61,291 nt of DNA from JAAYUD01 sp041907665 (GCA_041907665.1 JAYRGW010000019.1:1-61291), one strand, 5' to 3'; counted from the first letter of the stretch, positions 34,865-44,641 are shown. A program made the numbers and translations. The notes: a model not told the origin generated them from the letters alone.

Positions 34865-37417
34865 TTAATTATTGTCATTTGATAAGTTATCGTTGGCATC
34901 CATATCGCCCTCATCTGTAAGAGGTGCATCAGAAACGTTTTCTGCAATCGCTTCATCCGTATCGAGCACTTCATCTTCTTCGGCGTTGACCTTACAAACA
35001 GAGGCTATCTCATCACCGCGTTTTTCCAGATTAATGAGACGAACACCCTGTGTGGCTCTTCCCATGATTCTGAAATCAGCAACATGCACACGAATTACAA
35101 TACCGGATTTATTTATGATCATCAAATCATTTTCATCCGTTACAGACTTAATAGAGATGAGTTTACCTGTTTTATCGGTTATATTCATCGTCTTCACACC
35201 TTTTCCACCCCGATTGGTAACGCGATAATCTTCCACATCCGAACGTTTGCCATAGCCTTGTTCAGAGATAACCATAACGTTCTCATTGAGATCTTTAATG
35301 CAAATCATACCAACAACTTCGTCGTTAGCGGGAATCGACATACCTCTAACTCCGGTTGCCGTACGTCCCATTGTGCGAACCTTGCTTTCATTGAAACGAA
35401 TAGCACGTCCGTTGTAGTCAGCAATAATTATTTCGTTTGTACCATCAGTCATACGTACTTCGATCACCTTGTCATCTTCTCGTATATTGATAGCATTAAT
35501 ACCATTGGCACGTGGACGAGAATATTGTTCCAACAATGTCTTTTTCACAATACCATTTTTAGTACAGAATATGATATAATGACTGTTGATAAATTCTTCA
35601 TCATTCAGATCTTTCACTCTCAAATAGGCATTGACATTGTCGTCAGATTCGATATTGAGTAGATTTTGAATGGCACGTCCCTTAGATGTTTTGGTTCCTT
35701 CCGGTATCTCATAGACTTTCAACCAGTAGCATTTACCTTTTTGAGTAAAGAACATCATCGTATTGTGCATTGTAGCAGGATATATGTGTTCTACAAAATC
35801 GGCATCGCGAGTTTGAGAGCCTTTCGAACCGACACCTCCCCTATTTTGAGCATGAAAATCAGCTAAAGGCGTACGCTTAATATAACCTAGATGAGAGATC
35901 GTGATAACGACATCGTCATCGGCATAAAAGTCTTCTACATTGAATTCTTCCGAAGAATATACAATTTCAGAACGACGGGCGTCACCATATTTATCTTTTA
36001 CTTCGAGCAATTCATCCGTTATAATCTTCATACAGAGATAATTGTCAGAAAGTATTTGCTCCAAGTAAGCTATCTGCTTTTCAATATCATTGTATTCTTG
36101 ATGAAGTTTCTCCTGATTCAGACCATTCAACTGAATCAATCTCATATCGGTAATGGCTTTTGCCTGAATTTCATCGAGCGAGAAGCGTTCCATCAACCGT
36201 TCTATTGCCTGACTAGGAGTCTTAGAACCTTTGATGATATGTACTACCTCGTCAATGTTATCAGAAGCAATAATCAAACCTTCCAATATATGAGCTCTCT
36301 CTTGAGCTTTCTTCAAATCGAATTTCGTACGGCGAATAACCACTTCATGGCGATGCTCTACAAAATATTTAATCAGATCATGCAGATTCAATATTTGCGG
36401 ACGTCCATTGACCAAAGCTACGTTGTTCACGCTAAATGAAGATTGAAGGGCGGTCATTTTATAAAGCTTGTTCAACAATACATTCGCATTGGCGTCACGC
36501 TTCACATAAATGACGATTCGCATACCGTCACGCTTCGAGGATTCGTCTTTTATATCAGATATTCCGGTAATTTTTCCTTCTTTCACCAAATCGGCAATGT
36601 ATTTTACCAAGTCCGATTTAACGACATTATAAGGTATTTCCGTAATGATAATCTTATCGTGAGAATCGTCGGTTTCTATCTCTGCCCGAGCACGCATAAC
36701 AACTCTGCCACGGCCCGTTTCATAAGCTTCGCGAACTCCCGTCATGCCATAGATGTAACCACCTGTAGGAAAATCAGGAGCCTTGACATATTTCATCAGC
36801 TCATCAACAGATATATCATTGTTCTCAATATAAGCGACACAAGCGTCTATAACTTCCGACAAATTATGAGTCGGCATATTGGTTGCCATACCTACGGCAA
36901 TACCAGATGCACCATTGACCAACAAGTTCGGGATACGCGTAGGCATCACAGAAGGCTCTACCAAGGTATTATCAAAGTTGGGCACCATGTTGACAGTATC
37001 TTTATACAGATCCTGCATCATCTCTTCACCCATCTTGTTCAAACGAGCCTCAGTATAACGCATTGCAGCTGGTGGATCGGCATCAACCGAACCAAAGTTT
37101 CCTTGTCCATCAACTAGCGGATAACGCATCGACCAACTCTGAGCCATACGAACCATCGCATAATATACAGATGAATCTCCGTGAGGATGATATTTACCTA
37201 ATACCTCACCCACGATTCTTGCTGATTTTTTTGTTGGTTTATCGGATGTATTACCCAGTTCCATCATTCCATACAGAATTCTACGATGAACCGGCTTGAA
37301 TCCGTCTCTAACGTCAGGTAAAGCACGTGCAACAATGACAGACATCGAATAATCGATGTACGATGATTTCATCTCATCCTCAATGTTTACCTTTATTATT
37401 TTATCTTCTTCAAGCAT
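34865..37417 (-). CDS. gyrA: DNA gyrase subunit A
   Basis: An 850-residue type II topoisomerase subunit that cuts and rejoins DNA to introduce negative supercoils with GyrB. It has the N-terminal SSYIDYSMSVIVARALPDVRDG, the quinolone region GKYHPHGDSSVYYAMVRMAQ, the catalytic Tyr in AAMRYTEARL (about residue 121), and a six-bladed C-terminal domain with the gyrase-specific GRAIRF / RGGKG-like boxes, then an acidic Glu/Asp/Asn-rich tail. At the place of E. coli Asp87 the residue is Tyr. It is first in an operon with the TPR gene; I found no clear promoter motif in the gap behind it. Confidence 0.96.
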   Translation of the reverse strand: MLEEDKIIKVNIEDEMKSSYIDYSMSVIVARALPDVRDGFKPVHRRILYGMMELGNTSDKPTKKSARIVGEVLGKYHPHGDSSVYYAMVRMAQSWSMRYPLVDGQGNFGSVDADPPAAMRYTEARLNKMGEEMMQDLYKDTVNMVPNFDNTLVEPSVMPTRIPNLLVNGASGIAVGMATNMPTHNLSEVIDACVAYIENNDISVDELMKYVKAPDFPTGGYIYGMTGVREAYETGRGRVVMRARAEIETDDSHDKIIITEIPYNVVKSDLVKYIADLVKEGKITGISDIKDESSKRDGMRIVIYVKRDANANVLLNKLYKMTALQSSFSVNNVALVNGRPQILNLHDLIKYFVEHRHEVVIRRTKFDLKKAQERAHILEGLIIASDNIDEVVHIIKGSKTPSQAIERLMERFSLDEIQAKAITDMRLIQLNGLNQEKLHQEYNDIEKQIAYLEQILSDNYLCMKIITDELLEVKDKYGDARRSEIVYSSEEFNVEDFYADDDVVITISHLGYIKRTPLADFHAQNRGGVGSKGSQTRDADFVEHIYPATMHNTMMFFTQKGKCYWLKVYEIPEGTKTSKGRAIQNLLNIESDDNVNAYLRVKDLNDEEFINSHYIIFCTKNGIVKKTLLEQYSRPRANGINAINIREDDKVIEVRMTDGTNEIIIADYNGRAIRFNESKVRTMGRTATGVRGMSIPANDEVVGMICIKDLNENVMVISEQGYGKRSDVEDYRVTNRGGKGVKTMNITDKTGKLISIKSVTDENDLMIINKSGIVIRVHVADFRIMGRATQGVRLINLEKRGDEIASVCKVNAEEDEVLDTDEAIAENVSDAPLTDEGDMDANDNLSNDNN

Positions 37418-37923
37418 TTAAAAACTAATTATAAATTATACAAATTGATTTCAAATTATCGTGTAAAATTACTGCTTTTCCTTGAAATACAAAAAGATTT
37501 CTTCATAAACTTTTTGTGTCTCACTCGATAAATACGTACTTATTCATGTTTTTCATAAAATAGTGAAGTGAATATATTTTATTCTTTGTTTACCATCGTC
37601 AGAAAAGTTGGCTCTTACAAGTGTTGGTAAAAACTCACAATATCGTTCCAAACATCAATTACGCACTTCATAAAGTTTCCCCAACCCTTCTCCCCTATTC
37701 CACCGTATATACCTTTTTGGAAACAAGCACTATACAAAGCACGTATATGTATAATAATAAGCAAATTAAGTATGTTTTGATATACTTATCATTTAATATA
37801 AATAACAATTACAACAATGCAGAATAAAATGCAAGTAAGAAACGAATGATAGTGTCGACAACTGGAGATATTTTAGATATAAGAATAACAAAAAATAAAA
37901 GAATTAATAAATTCATATTACTA
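37418..37923. other. AT-rich intergenic region between gyrA and trpB
   Basis: About 500 bases with no supported gene, repeat or strong hairpin. Both divergent promoters must lie within or beside it; only the trpB one is recognisable, at 37924-37958. Confidence 0.5.
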
Positions 37924-37958
37924 TTTGAACGAAATTAATAAAATAATCTATACTTTTG
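37924..37958 (+). promoter_or_regulatory. Promoter of trpB2
   Basis: TTTG (37924-37927), 23 nt, TACTTTTG (37951-37958, exact -7 box) lie 44 nt before the ATG. There is no room for a leader-peptide attenuator here. Confidence 0.6.
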
Positions 37959-38001
37959 CTTTTCTTATCGCTATAATTCAAAACACTTAAATGCAATAGA
38001 A

Positions 38002-39375
38002 ATGAATATTAAAACAAAAAGATTTCTTTTACCAGAAAACGAGATCCCCGAACAATGGTACAATGTACAGGCCGATATGGTAAACAAACCCTTGCCTATT
38101 CTACATCCCGCCACCCGCAAACCACTTACCCCCGAAGACTTATATCCCATCTTCAACGAGGCTTGTTCACAACAAGAACTGAATCAAACCGATTCATGGA
38201 TTCCTATTCCCGAGCAGGTTCGTGATATGTACAAATATTATCGTCCTACACCATTGGTGAGAGCCTACGAGCTGGAAAAAGCTCTCGATACTCCCGCTCA
38301 TATTTATTTCAAAAACGAAAGTGTCAGCCCTGTCGGTTCACACAAATTAAATTCGGCTATAGCACAAGCTTATTTTTGCAAACAAGAAGGTATCACGAAT
38401 ATTACAACCGAAACCGGAGCTGGCCAGTGGGGAGCTGCCATGTCGTATGCTGCCAAAGCTTTCGGACTAGAGCTGGCTGTATATATGGTAAAAGTCAGCT
38501 ATCAACAAAAGCCTTATCGCCGCAGCATCATGCAGACATTCGGTGCTCAAGTTACGGCCTCTCCTTCAATGTCTACACGTGCCGGAAAAGATATTCTTAC
38601 CGCCGATCCCAATTGTTCCGGTTCATTGGGATGTGCCATCTCCGAAGCGATTGAACTTGCACAATCCACTCCCCATTGCAAATATGTATTGGGATCGGTC
38701 TTGAGTCATGTAAGTCTACACCAGACAGTTATCGGATTGGAAGCTGAAAAACAGATGGCCATGGCAGGCGAATATCCCGACGAAGTTATTGCGTGCTTTG
38801 GTGGAGGATCCAACTTCAGTGGCATTACTTTCCCTTTTATGCGTCACAAAATAGACGGCACACATAAAGACACTCGTTTCATTGCCGCCGAGCCGGCTTC
38901 GTGTCCCAAGATGACTCGTGGCAAATTCGAATACGATTTCGGCGACGAGAGCGGCTACACTCCGCTATTGCCCATGTATACGTTGGGACACAACTTTCAG
39001 CCGGCCAACATTCATGCTGGTGGATTGCGCTATCACGGTGCCGGAACGATTGTATCGCAGCTACTCAAAGACAATATGATGGAAGCGGTAGATATTCCAC
39101 AGCTCGAGACATTCAATGCCGCTACTCTATTCGCGCGCACAGAGGGCATTATCCCTGCTCCCGAATCAAGCCATGCCATAGCGGCTACTATTCGCGAAGC
39201 ACAGAAATGCAAAGAAGAAGGAAAGTCGAAGGCGCTTTTATTCAATCTTTCCGGGCATGGGTTGATCGATATGACAGCCTATGATATGTATCTCGCCGGA
39301 GACTTGGTCAACTATTCCATTCCCGACGAAACAATCGATAAATATCTAAAAGAAGTAGAACCTTTAAATAAATAA
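38002..39375 (+). CDS. trpB: Tryptophan synthase beta chain, TrpB2 type
   Basis: A 457-residue PLP enzyme. It has the long N-terminal extension typical of TrpB2 (FLLPENEIPEQWYNVQADM, RPTPLVRAYELEKAL), the PLP Lys in NESVSPVGSHKLNSA, ETGAGQWGAA, and the glycine loop FGGGSNFSG. TrpB2 proteins condense serine with indole but usually lack the TrpA-contact features of TrpB1. No trpA or other trp gene is near, consistent with a stand-alone role such as indole salvage. It has its own promoter and terminator. Confidence 0.92.
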   Translation: MNIKTKRFLLPENEIPEQWYNVQADMVNKPLPILHPATRKPLTPEDLYPIFNEACSQQELNQTDSWIPIPEQVRDMYKYYRPTPLVRAYELEKALDTPAHIYFKNESVSPVGSHKLNSAIAQAYFCKQEGITNITTETGAGQWGAAMSYAAKAFGLELAVYMVKVSYQQKPYRRSIMQTFGAQVTASPSMSTRAGKDILTADPNCSGSLGCAISEAIELAQSTPHCKYVLGSVLSHVSLHQTVIGLEAEKQMAMAGEYPDEVIACFGGGSNFSGITFPFMRHKIDGTHKDTRFIAAEPASCPKMTRGKFEYDFGDESGYTPLLPMYTLGHNFQPANIHAGGLRYHGAGTIVSQLLKDNMMEAVDIPQLETFNAATLFARTEGIIPAPESSHAIAATIREAQKCKEEGKSKALLFNLSGHGLIDMTAYDMYLAGDLVNYSIPDETIDKYLKEVEPLNK

Positions 39376-39393
39376 ATTCAGATTATATTCACC

Positions 39394-39430
39394 TAGTAGC
39401 AGCTCTCCACAAAAGGGCTGCTATTATTTT
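39394..39430 (+). terminator. Terminator after trpB2
   Basis: A 13-bp stem (TAGTAGCAGCTCT with AGGGCTGCTATTA, including two G-T pairs) with a 7-nt loop precedes TTTT, 19 nt past the stop. Confidence 0.8.
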
Positions 39431-39448
39431 GTACCTATTTGCATTATT

Positions 39449-39466
39449 GTCTCACAGCTGTGAGAC
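39449..39466. repeat. Perfect 18-bp palindrome downstream of trpB2
   Basis: GTCTCACAGCTGTGAGAC is fully self-complementary with no spacer and no T-tract, more like a dimeric-protein operator or recognition site than a terminator. It lies between the trpB terminator and the DUF3805 gene, about 230 nt before that gene. The rest of the gap shows no gene. Confidence 0.55.
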
Positions 39467-39668
39467 GATGAAGACGATTTATCGTTTTTAGAATACTACC
39501 GTATGTTCGTTCTACAAACATGTGTTTTTTTCGTTCGTCGGCAACCTATATAAAAAGGCCAATAAAAGGCTCATAAATAGCTGATTTTTGTCATTAAAGC
39601 GGCAATAACGAACCAACAACTTCTATTAGTTTTGGCTTCTAAAGACTGATAAAACAAAATTAATAATG

Positions 39669-39676
39669 TATCTTTG
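39669..39676 (+). promoter_or_regulatory. -7 element of the DUF3805/ABC-F genes
   Basis: TATCTTTG is an exact TAnnTTTG match, placing the transcript start about 14 nt before the ATG at 39697. No well-spaced TTTG lies upstream. Confidence 0.45.
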
Positions 39677-39696
39677 TCCACAAAGAGGATGAATAA

Positions 39697-40536
39697 ATGA
39701 GCAAAGAAAGAAAAAAATACATTGCACCAGGTGGATGGTTTTCAATGGAATACCCTTCTGCATGGAATGAATTCGAAGATAGCACCGATGCCTTTTTGTT
39801 TTACAATCCGGACCAATGGACGGGCAATTTCCGTATTTCGGCTTTTCGCTCCGAGGGTTCTAAGCAGCAAGACGCACATTATGGTGACTACGCTTACGAC
39901 GTAGAACTGAAAGAAAACAAATCTGCAACGTACGTAAAGATCGGGAAGTTTGATTGTGCATATAGTACTGAGACGTTCGAAGAAGACGGCAATAATTATA
40001 TCACCCATCTATGGATTACCGGAAAAGAAAACACCTTGCTGGAATGCTCTTTCACTACTATGCCCGATACCGACACGAAAGAAGCTCAAGAAGTTATTGC
40101 TTCTATTAATATCCGACAGAAAGACAAGAAATATCCTGCCGAGATTATTCCTGTTCGTCTTTCGGAAATAGCACGAATAGACGAAGCCTACGAACAAATA
40201 AGTAGCATGGTGAAGGAGCAACTGTCTAAAGACTTCCAAGGAATCGAAAAGGACTTGAACAACATACAATTGGCTCTTGAGAAGAGCAACCCTACACGCA
40301 AAAAGAGCGAGATATGGGTCAATGCAGGCATTGCGGTTTGTTGCATTCTTGCTTCAGAGATCGAAGGGTTCGAGTGGCAAACATTAATAGACGGCAATCG
40401 AGAAGATCCGGTCTTGGTATACAATAAGTCGATAGCTGTCATAGATCCGCTCAAACTGATATGGAGCAAAGTGAAGCACGGCGAAGAATGGAACGTAGAA
40501 AGAGTCTATAAAGAAACGATTACTTCATTGGAATAG
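39697..40536 (+). CDS. DUF3805/DUF3806 domain protein
   Basis: A 279-residue soluble protein without signal peptide. Residues about 1-140 match DUF3805 (YIAPGGWFSMEYPSAWNEFED, a beta-sandwich-like start) and about 165-275 match DUF3806 (WVNAGIAVCCILASEIEGFEWQTLIDGN, DPLKLIWSKV). Both are uncharacterised domains found together in Bacteroidetes; no catalytic motif is evident. It is 17 nt upstream of the ABC-F gene and likely co-transcribed. Confidence 0.82.
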   Translation: MSKERKKYIAPGGWFSMEYPSAWNEFEDSTDAFLFYNPDQWTGNFRISAFRSEGSKQQDAHYGDYAYDVELKENKSATYVKIGKFDCAYSTETFEEDGNNYITHLWITGKENTLLECSFTTMPDTDTKEAQEVIASINIRQKDKKYPAEIIPVRLSEIARIDEAYEQISSMVKEQLSKDFQGIEKDLNNIQLALEKSNPTRKKSEIWVNAGIAVCCILASEIEGFEWQTLIDGNREDPVLVYNKSIAVIDPLKLIWSKVKHGEEWNVERVYKETITSLE

Positions 40537-40553
40537 TAAAGGAAGGTAAAAAT

Positions 40554-42428
40554 ATGGGGAATAGTTATTTACAAGTAGAGAATCTTACAAAGTCGTTTGG
40601 AGATTCTCTACTTTTTCAGAATATATCCTTTGGGTTGGCCGAGGGAGACAAAGTGGGCTTGATAGCTAAAAACGGAGCGGGCAAAAGTACACTACTCAAG
40701 ATTTTAATGAATGAGGAGTCCAGAGATAGCGGCGAAATCGTATTCCGCCGCGATTTGTGTGTGGGCTATCTGCCACAGTCCATTCATTATCCTTCTCACC
40801 TCACGGTATTGGAAGCTTGTTTCGAGCACGGCACCGAAGCTGCAAACCTTATAAAGAGGTACGAGAGCTGCATGCAGACCGAAGGACATCCGGGGCTCGA
40901 CGAACTGCTTGTCTTAATGGAACAGGCCAAGGCGTGGGAATATGAGTTGAAGGTTAAACAGATTCTTTCGGTCTTGAAGATAAACGACTACAACCAGCCT
41001 ATAGAACAACTATCGGGAGGACAACTCAAACGCGTAGCGCTAGCCAATACGCTTATCTCCAATCCTCAATTGCTTATTCTCGACGAACCTACCAATCATT
41101 TGGATCTCGACATGACCGAATGGCTCGAAGATTACCTGAAACGCTCCAACATCACCTTACTCATGGTCACCCACGACCGTTATTTTCTAGATAGAGTGTG
41201 CAACAGTATTATCGAGATAGATCAACAGCAAATCTATTCGTACAAAGGAAATTATAATTACTATCTGGAAAAAAGAGAAGAGAGAATCAATACAACGAAC
41301 GTAGAGATTGCCAGAGCCAACAATCTGTATCGCACCGAACTTGATTGGATGCGCAGAATGCCGCAAGCCAGAGGACATAAGGCTCGCTACAGAGAAGATG
41401 CTTTCTACGAATTGGAGAAGGTAGCCAAACGTCACAACGCTGAGAATAACATCCAACTCAATGTAAAAGCTTCTTATATCGGAAAGAAAATCTTTGAGGC
41501 CGATCATTTATACAAGAGTTTCGGCACAAAAACCATATTGGAAGACTTCTCGTACATATTTACCCGATACGAAAAGATGGGTATCGTTGGCGATAACGGA
41601 ACCGGAAAATCTACTTTTCTGAAGATACTCATGGGACAGCAACAGTTCGATAAAGGTCAGCTTGATATTGGCGAAACGGTTCGATTCGGATACTACTCGC
41701 AAGAGGGAATGGCCTTCGACGATAAGATGAAAGTCATTGATGCCATTACTCAAATAGCCGACTATATCGATATGGGCGACGGCCAACATCTGTCGGCACA
41801 GCAGCTGTTACAGCATTTTCTTTTCACCCCGGAGACTCAATACAATTTCATTTCCAAATTGAGCGGTGGAGAACGTCGACGACTATACTTGTGTACGGTC
41901 CTGATGCGCAATCCGAACTTCTTGATACTCGATGAACCGACCAACGACCTAGACATTATGACGCTCAACGTACTCGAAGAGTACTTGCTCAAATTTCAAG
42001 GTTGCCTTATCGTTGTGAGCCACGACCGATACTTTATGGATAAAGTGGTAGACCATTTGCTCATTTTCAACGGCGATGGAGATATTCGGAATTTCCCCGG
42101 TAGCTATACTCAATACAGAGAATGGAAAACGCAGTACGATCGACATAAAAAAGAAGAGAGCGCACCCAAAGAGGAAAAGAAAGAGCGTGTACGCTATAAC
42201 GACAACAAGGTAAGACTGTCTTATAAGGAAAGGATAGAGATGGAACAGTTGGAAAAGGATATCTCCGAGCTCGAAGGTGAGAAGAGTCTCATCGAAGAGG
42301 CTCTTTGCAGCGGATCGCTATCGGTAGACGAACTGACCGAGAAGTCCAAACGTCTGCCCGAAGTGAACGAACTGCTCGACACCAAGACACTACGCTGGCT
42401 CGAACTTAGCGAGAAAGACACAAAATAG
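40554..42428 (+). CDS. ABC-F family ATPase, Uup-like
   Basis: A 624-residue soluble protein with two ABC cassettes and no membrane domain. Walker A boxes are AKNGAGKSTLL and GDNGTGKSTFL, signatures LSGGQLKRV and LSGGERRRL, and Walker B boxes LLILDEPTNHLD and FLILDEPTNDLD. The inter-cassette linker (about residues 230-300) contains the RRMPQARGHKARYR arm, and the C-terminal 80 residues form a charged coiled coil (about 545-620), as in Uup. ABC-F proteins act on the ribosome or on ribosome quality control. Its last 23 nt overlap the convergent PHP phosphatase gene. Confidence 0.9.
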   Translation: MGNSYLQVENLTKSFGDSLLFQNISFGLAEGDKVGLIAKNGAGKSTLLKILMNEESRDSGEIVFRRDLCVGYLPQSIHYPSHLTVLEACFEHGTEAANLIKRYESCMQTEGHPGLDELLVLMEQAKAWEYELKVKQILSVLKINDYNQPIEQLSGGQLKRVALANTLISNPQLLILDEPTNHLDLDMTEWLEDYLKRSNITLLMVTHDRYFLDRVCNSIIEIDQQQIYSYKGNYNYYLEKREERINTTNVEIARANNLYRTELDWMRRMPQARGHKARYREDAFYELEKVAKRHNAENNIQLNVKASYIGKKIFEADHLYKSFGTKTILEDFSYIFTRYEKMGIVGDNGTGKSTFLKILMGQQQFDKGQLDIGETVRFGYYSQEGMAFDDKMKVIDAITQIADYIDMGDGQHLSAQQLLQHFLFTPETQYNFISKLSGGERRRLYLCTVLMRNPNFLILDEPTNDLDIMTLNVLEEYLLKFQGCLIVVSHDRYFMDKVVDHLLIFNGDGDIRNFPGSYTQYREWKTQYDRHKKEESAPKEEKKERVRYNDNKVRLSYKERIEMEQLEKDISELEGEKSLIEEALCSGSLSVDELTEKSKRLPEVNELLDTKTLRWLELSEKDTK

Positions 42429-43263
42429 GAACCGCTACCCATTCTCCATCGTGCCATTCCATCACGGTTTTATATCCGGCGCGTACCAATGCCTCAAAGG
42501 CTTCCATACGCCCGGCATTGATTCTTTCCGGAAAGTGCGAATCGCTGTTCACCTGTACTCGGATACCTAGCGAATGCAGAGCAGGAAAATACCGTTCGTT
42601 GGGATAGAACGTTTGTAACTTTAAGTACGATTTGGTGTTTATCTCCACCTGGCAACCGCTCTGTGCTATTATATCCAGATACTTCGTCATCAGTTCCTTA
42701 TACCATTTCTCGTCCAGAAGTCCCGGCCGATAGCACGATGCGTTGTAGTGCATCTTGTCGGCATGTCCCAATATATCGAATCCACCTAGTTCGATCATTC
42801 TGAAGAGATGAGCGTAATATTGTCTGACTACAGACTCCAAGTCGCCGTCAAAATGCTCGTCTACCAACTGACAAAAGCGGTCGGGAGCACAATCGATGTC
42901 CACCACATTCTTCTCTTTGTCCTGAAGCAGATGAACAGAACCGATGCGATAATCCAAAGGCAAGCGTCTGAAACGAATATTCGAAGGATTGTTCTCATCA
43001 TCCAGATAATCTATTTCGAGTCCTACTGCTAGTTCCAAATCCTTTTCGTACTTCTTTTTCAATTGGGCGAATTCGGCCAGATAGTCGTCCATTCTCTCCC
43101 ACTCCATCGTCCATCGGGTAGGAAAAGGCAACGGTGCATGCGAAGAGAAACCATAAGAAGAGAAACCTTCAGAGATGGCAGATCGGACAAAAGACTCCAT
43201 ATCGGCTCTGCCATCACAATACAGACTATGAGAGTGATAGTTGGTATAATTGGGATGTATCAT
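42406..43263 (-). CDS. PHP-domain phosphatase, histidinol-phosphatase (HisK/HisJ) family
   Basis: A 285-residue metal-dependent phosphoesterase. It has the N-terminal PHP metal motif YHSHSLYCDG (residues 9-18), SSHAP, GLEIDY, GSVHLL, DILGHADKM and the C-terminal VNSDSHFPERI. These match the HisK/HisJ histidinol-phosphate phosphatases, the penultimate histidine synthesis step, but other PHP hydrolases share them and no his gene is adjacent. It begins 10 nt after the FucI-like gene and overlaps the ABC-F gene tail to tail. Confidence 0.83.
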   Translation of the reverse strand: MIHPNYTNYHSHSLYCDGRADMESFVRSAISEGFSSYGFSSHAPLPFPTRWTMEWERMDDYLAEFAQLKKKYEKDLELAVGLEIDYLDDENNPSNIRFRRLPLDYRIGSVHLLQDKEKNVVDIDCAPDRFCQLVDEHFDGDLESVVRQYYAHLFRMIELGGFDILGHADKMHYNASCYRPGLLDEKWYKELMTKYLDIIAQSGCQVEINTKSYLKLQTFYPNERYFPALHSLGIRVQVNSDSHFPERINAGRMEAFEALVRAGYKTVMEWHDGEWVAVPILCLSR

Positions 43264-43273
43264 ATTTATTTCT

Positions 43274-44509
43274 TTATTCTACTTTTTTACACGCATTTCC
43301 TTGAAAAAACTTATCCAGCTTTTTTGCACAATCACCGGGCACTACGATGTGATGATTACCCAACGAGTTGTTCAGGAAATAGCTGACAGAGGCATTTAGT
43401 CTGAGCCGAACCTGAGTGCGATAGAAAGAAGCATAATTGGTATTTTCTACCAGATAAGCCGACGAAACGAAATATTGATCGAGACATTCGCCGCCACAAC
43501 GTGCTACAGTATAATCGATAGCCGGCAGATAACCTTGGATGGCTACGCTCTTGCCGGTAGTGTAATGACTCCTCAAATCAAATTTTTCTGTCATGTTCGT
43601 ACCTACGGTACAGTGAGACAGTATTATTTCGTCTTTCTTTTTATCAATGAAGTTCGTATTTGCCATGAAACTGCTTTTACCCGTAACAGCTTTTACGGCA
43701 AGCATGGTGAATATAGACTGCAAGTCGCCTTCGCACCCCACCACATAACCTTTATCGCTCATCAGAGCCAGAGCCAGACAAGCCGTTACCGGTATTGTCT
43801 CCAGAATTTTGTAGCAATTTACCGATATCGTATTGAGCTGATAGTCGTTACAGAGTTCCCGAATGGCATAATACAGTCGAATGGCTTCAACAATATCATT
43901 CGGGCTGCATTCTCTACACAAGTTCATGCGCCCCATCAATGCAGTGGCATCGTCTTTCACATCGCTCGTCCTTATTTTCTTGTAGCGAGCCAGCACCTCT
44001 TCTGTCGATATATCCACAAATTCAACTCCCCAACGGCGCTTGGTCAACAAATAATCGATACCGCTCGATATCAACAACGAGGACGTCACACCCAGCAGAC
44101 CTATCTTCGTACCCATCAGAGCTCGTTGTGCCATATAGCAGTCATACAACACTTGCAGTTCGGCCACAACGTCTTTGCTGTCGCCGTATACTATTTCGCA
44201 TTTGAAACCGTGTTGTCTTATCCAGGCCGAAGCCTCGATAGCCGTAGGCAGTGAGTTGTCGTTATTGTCGGCTAGCAATATCAAGGGGCGGTTGAGTGCT
44301 TCTATTTGTTTGATCAGCAGAGACTCGATGCCTCCCATCGTGACAAAAGATACAATAAAGTCGTCCGGAGTTATCTGATCTATTTTATCCGACATCAACA
44401 TCCTTACGGTGAAATGTTTGTTCAGTTCGGACAGAAGTTCTTTATGGGGTTCCAGTATGGTTGTTTGCCTATTTTTGAGGGCCGAGAAAGTGACTAATGT
44501 TATTTGCAT
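43274..44509 (-). CDS. FucI/AraA-like sugar isomerase-fold protein
   Basis: A 411-residue protein resembling the L-fucose/L-arabinose isomerase superfamily: an N-terminal Rossmann-like region (IVSFVTMGGIESLLI, LLADNNDNSLPTAIEA), a middle region with GLLGVTSSLLISSGIDYLL, and a C-terminal part with CEGDLQSIFTMLAV, NTNFIDKKKDEIILSHCT and ARCGG. It is shorter than true FucI (about 590). The EGD and HC residues suggest that the metal-binding Glu/His positions of the fold are kept. Substrate unknown; no sugar-utilisation genes are near. First gene of a two-gene unit with the PHP phosphatase. Confidence 0.75.
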   Translation of the reverse strand: MQITLVTFSALKNRQTTILEPHKELLSELNKHFTVRMLMSDKIDQITPDDFIVSFVTMGGIESLLIKQIEALNRPLILLADNNDNSLPTAIEASAWIRQHGFKCEIVYGDSKDVVAELQVLYDCYMAQRALMGTKIGLLGVTSSLLISSGIDYLLTKRRWGVEFVDISTEEVLARYKKIRTSDVKDDATALMGRMNLCRECSPNDIVEAIRLYYAIRELCNDYQLNTISVNCYKILETIPVTACLALALMSDKGYVVGCEGDLQSIFTMLAVKAVTGKSSFMANTNFIDKKKDEIILSHCTVGTNMTEKFDLRSHYTTGKSVAIQGYLPAIDYTVARCGGECLDQYFVSSAYLVENTNYASFYRTQVRLRLNASVSYFLNNSLGNHHIVVPGDCAKKLDKFFQGNACKKVE

Positions 44510-44613
44510 GATATTCTTCCATTATATCGTTCGTCTTAATGCAAAGATACTGCATATAGCCAGCAATAACAAAATAATAAGATTAATTTTAGTCATATTA
44601 TCTTTAAAACTCT

Positions 44614-44641
44614 TTTGTTCTAAAGAATATTTGTAATTTTG
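44614..44641 (+). promoter_or_regulatory. Promoter of the fluoride-resistance operon
   Basis: TTTG (44614-44617), 16 nt, TAATTTTG (44634-44641, exact). The predicted start, near 44647, coincides with the first base pairs of the fluoride aptamer, as expected when the riboswitch opens the mRNA. Confidence 0.6.

Noticed and set aside
37621..37827. A 68-codon frame in the gyrA-trpB gap
   Set aside because: No promoter, no start context, and low-complexity Asn/Tyr/Ile composition expected from AT-rich noncoding DNA.
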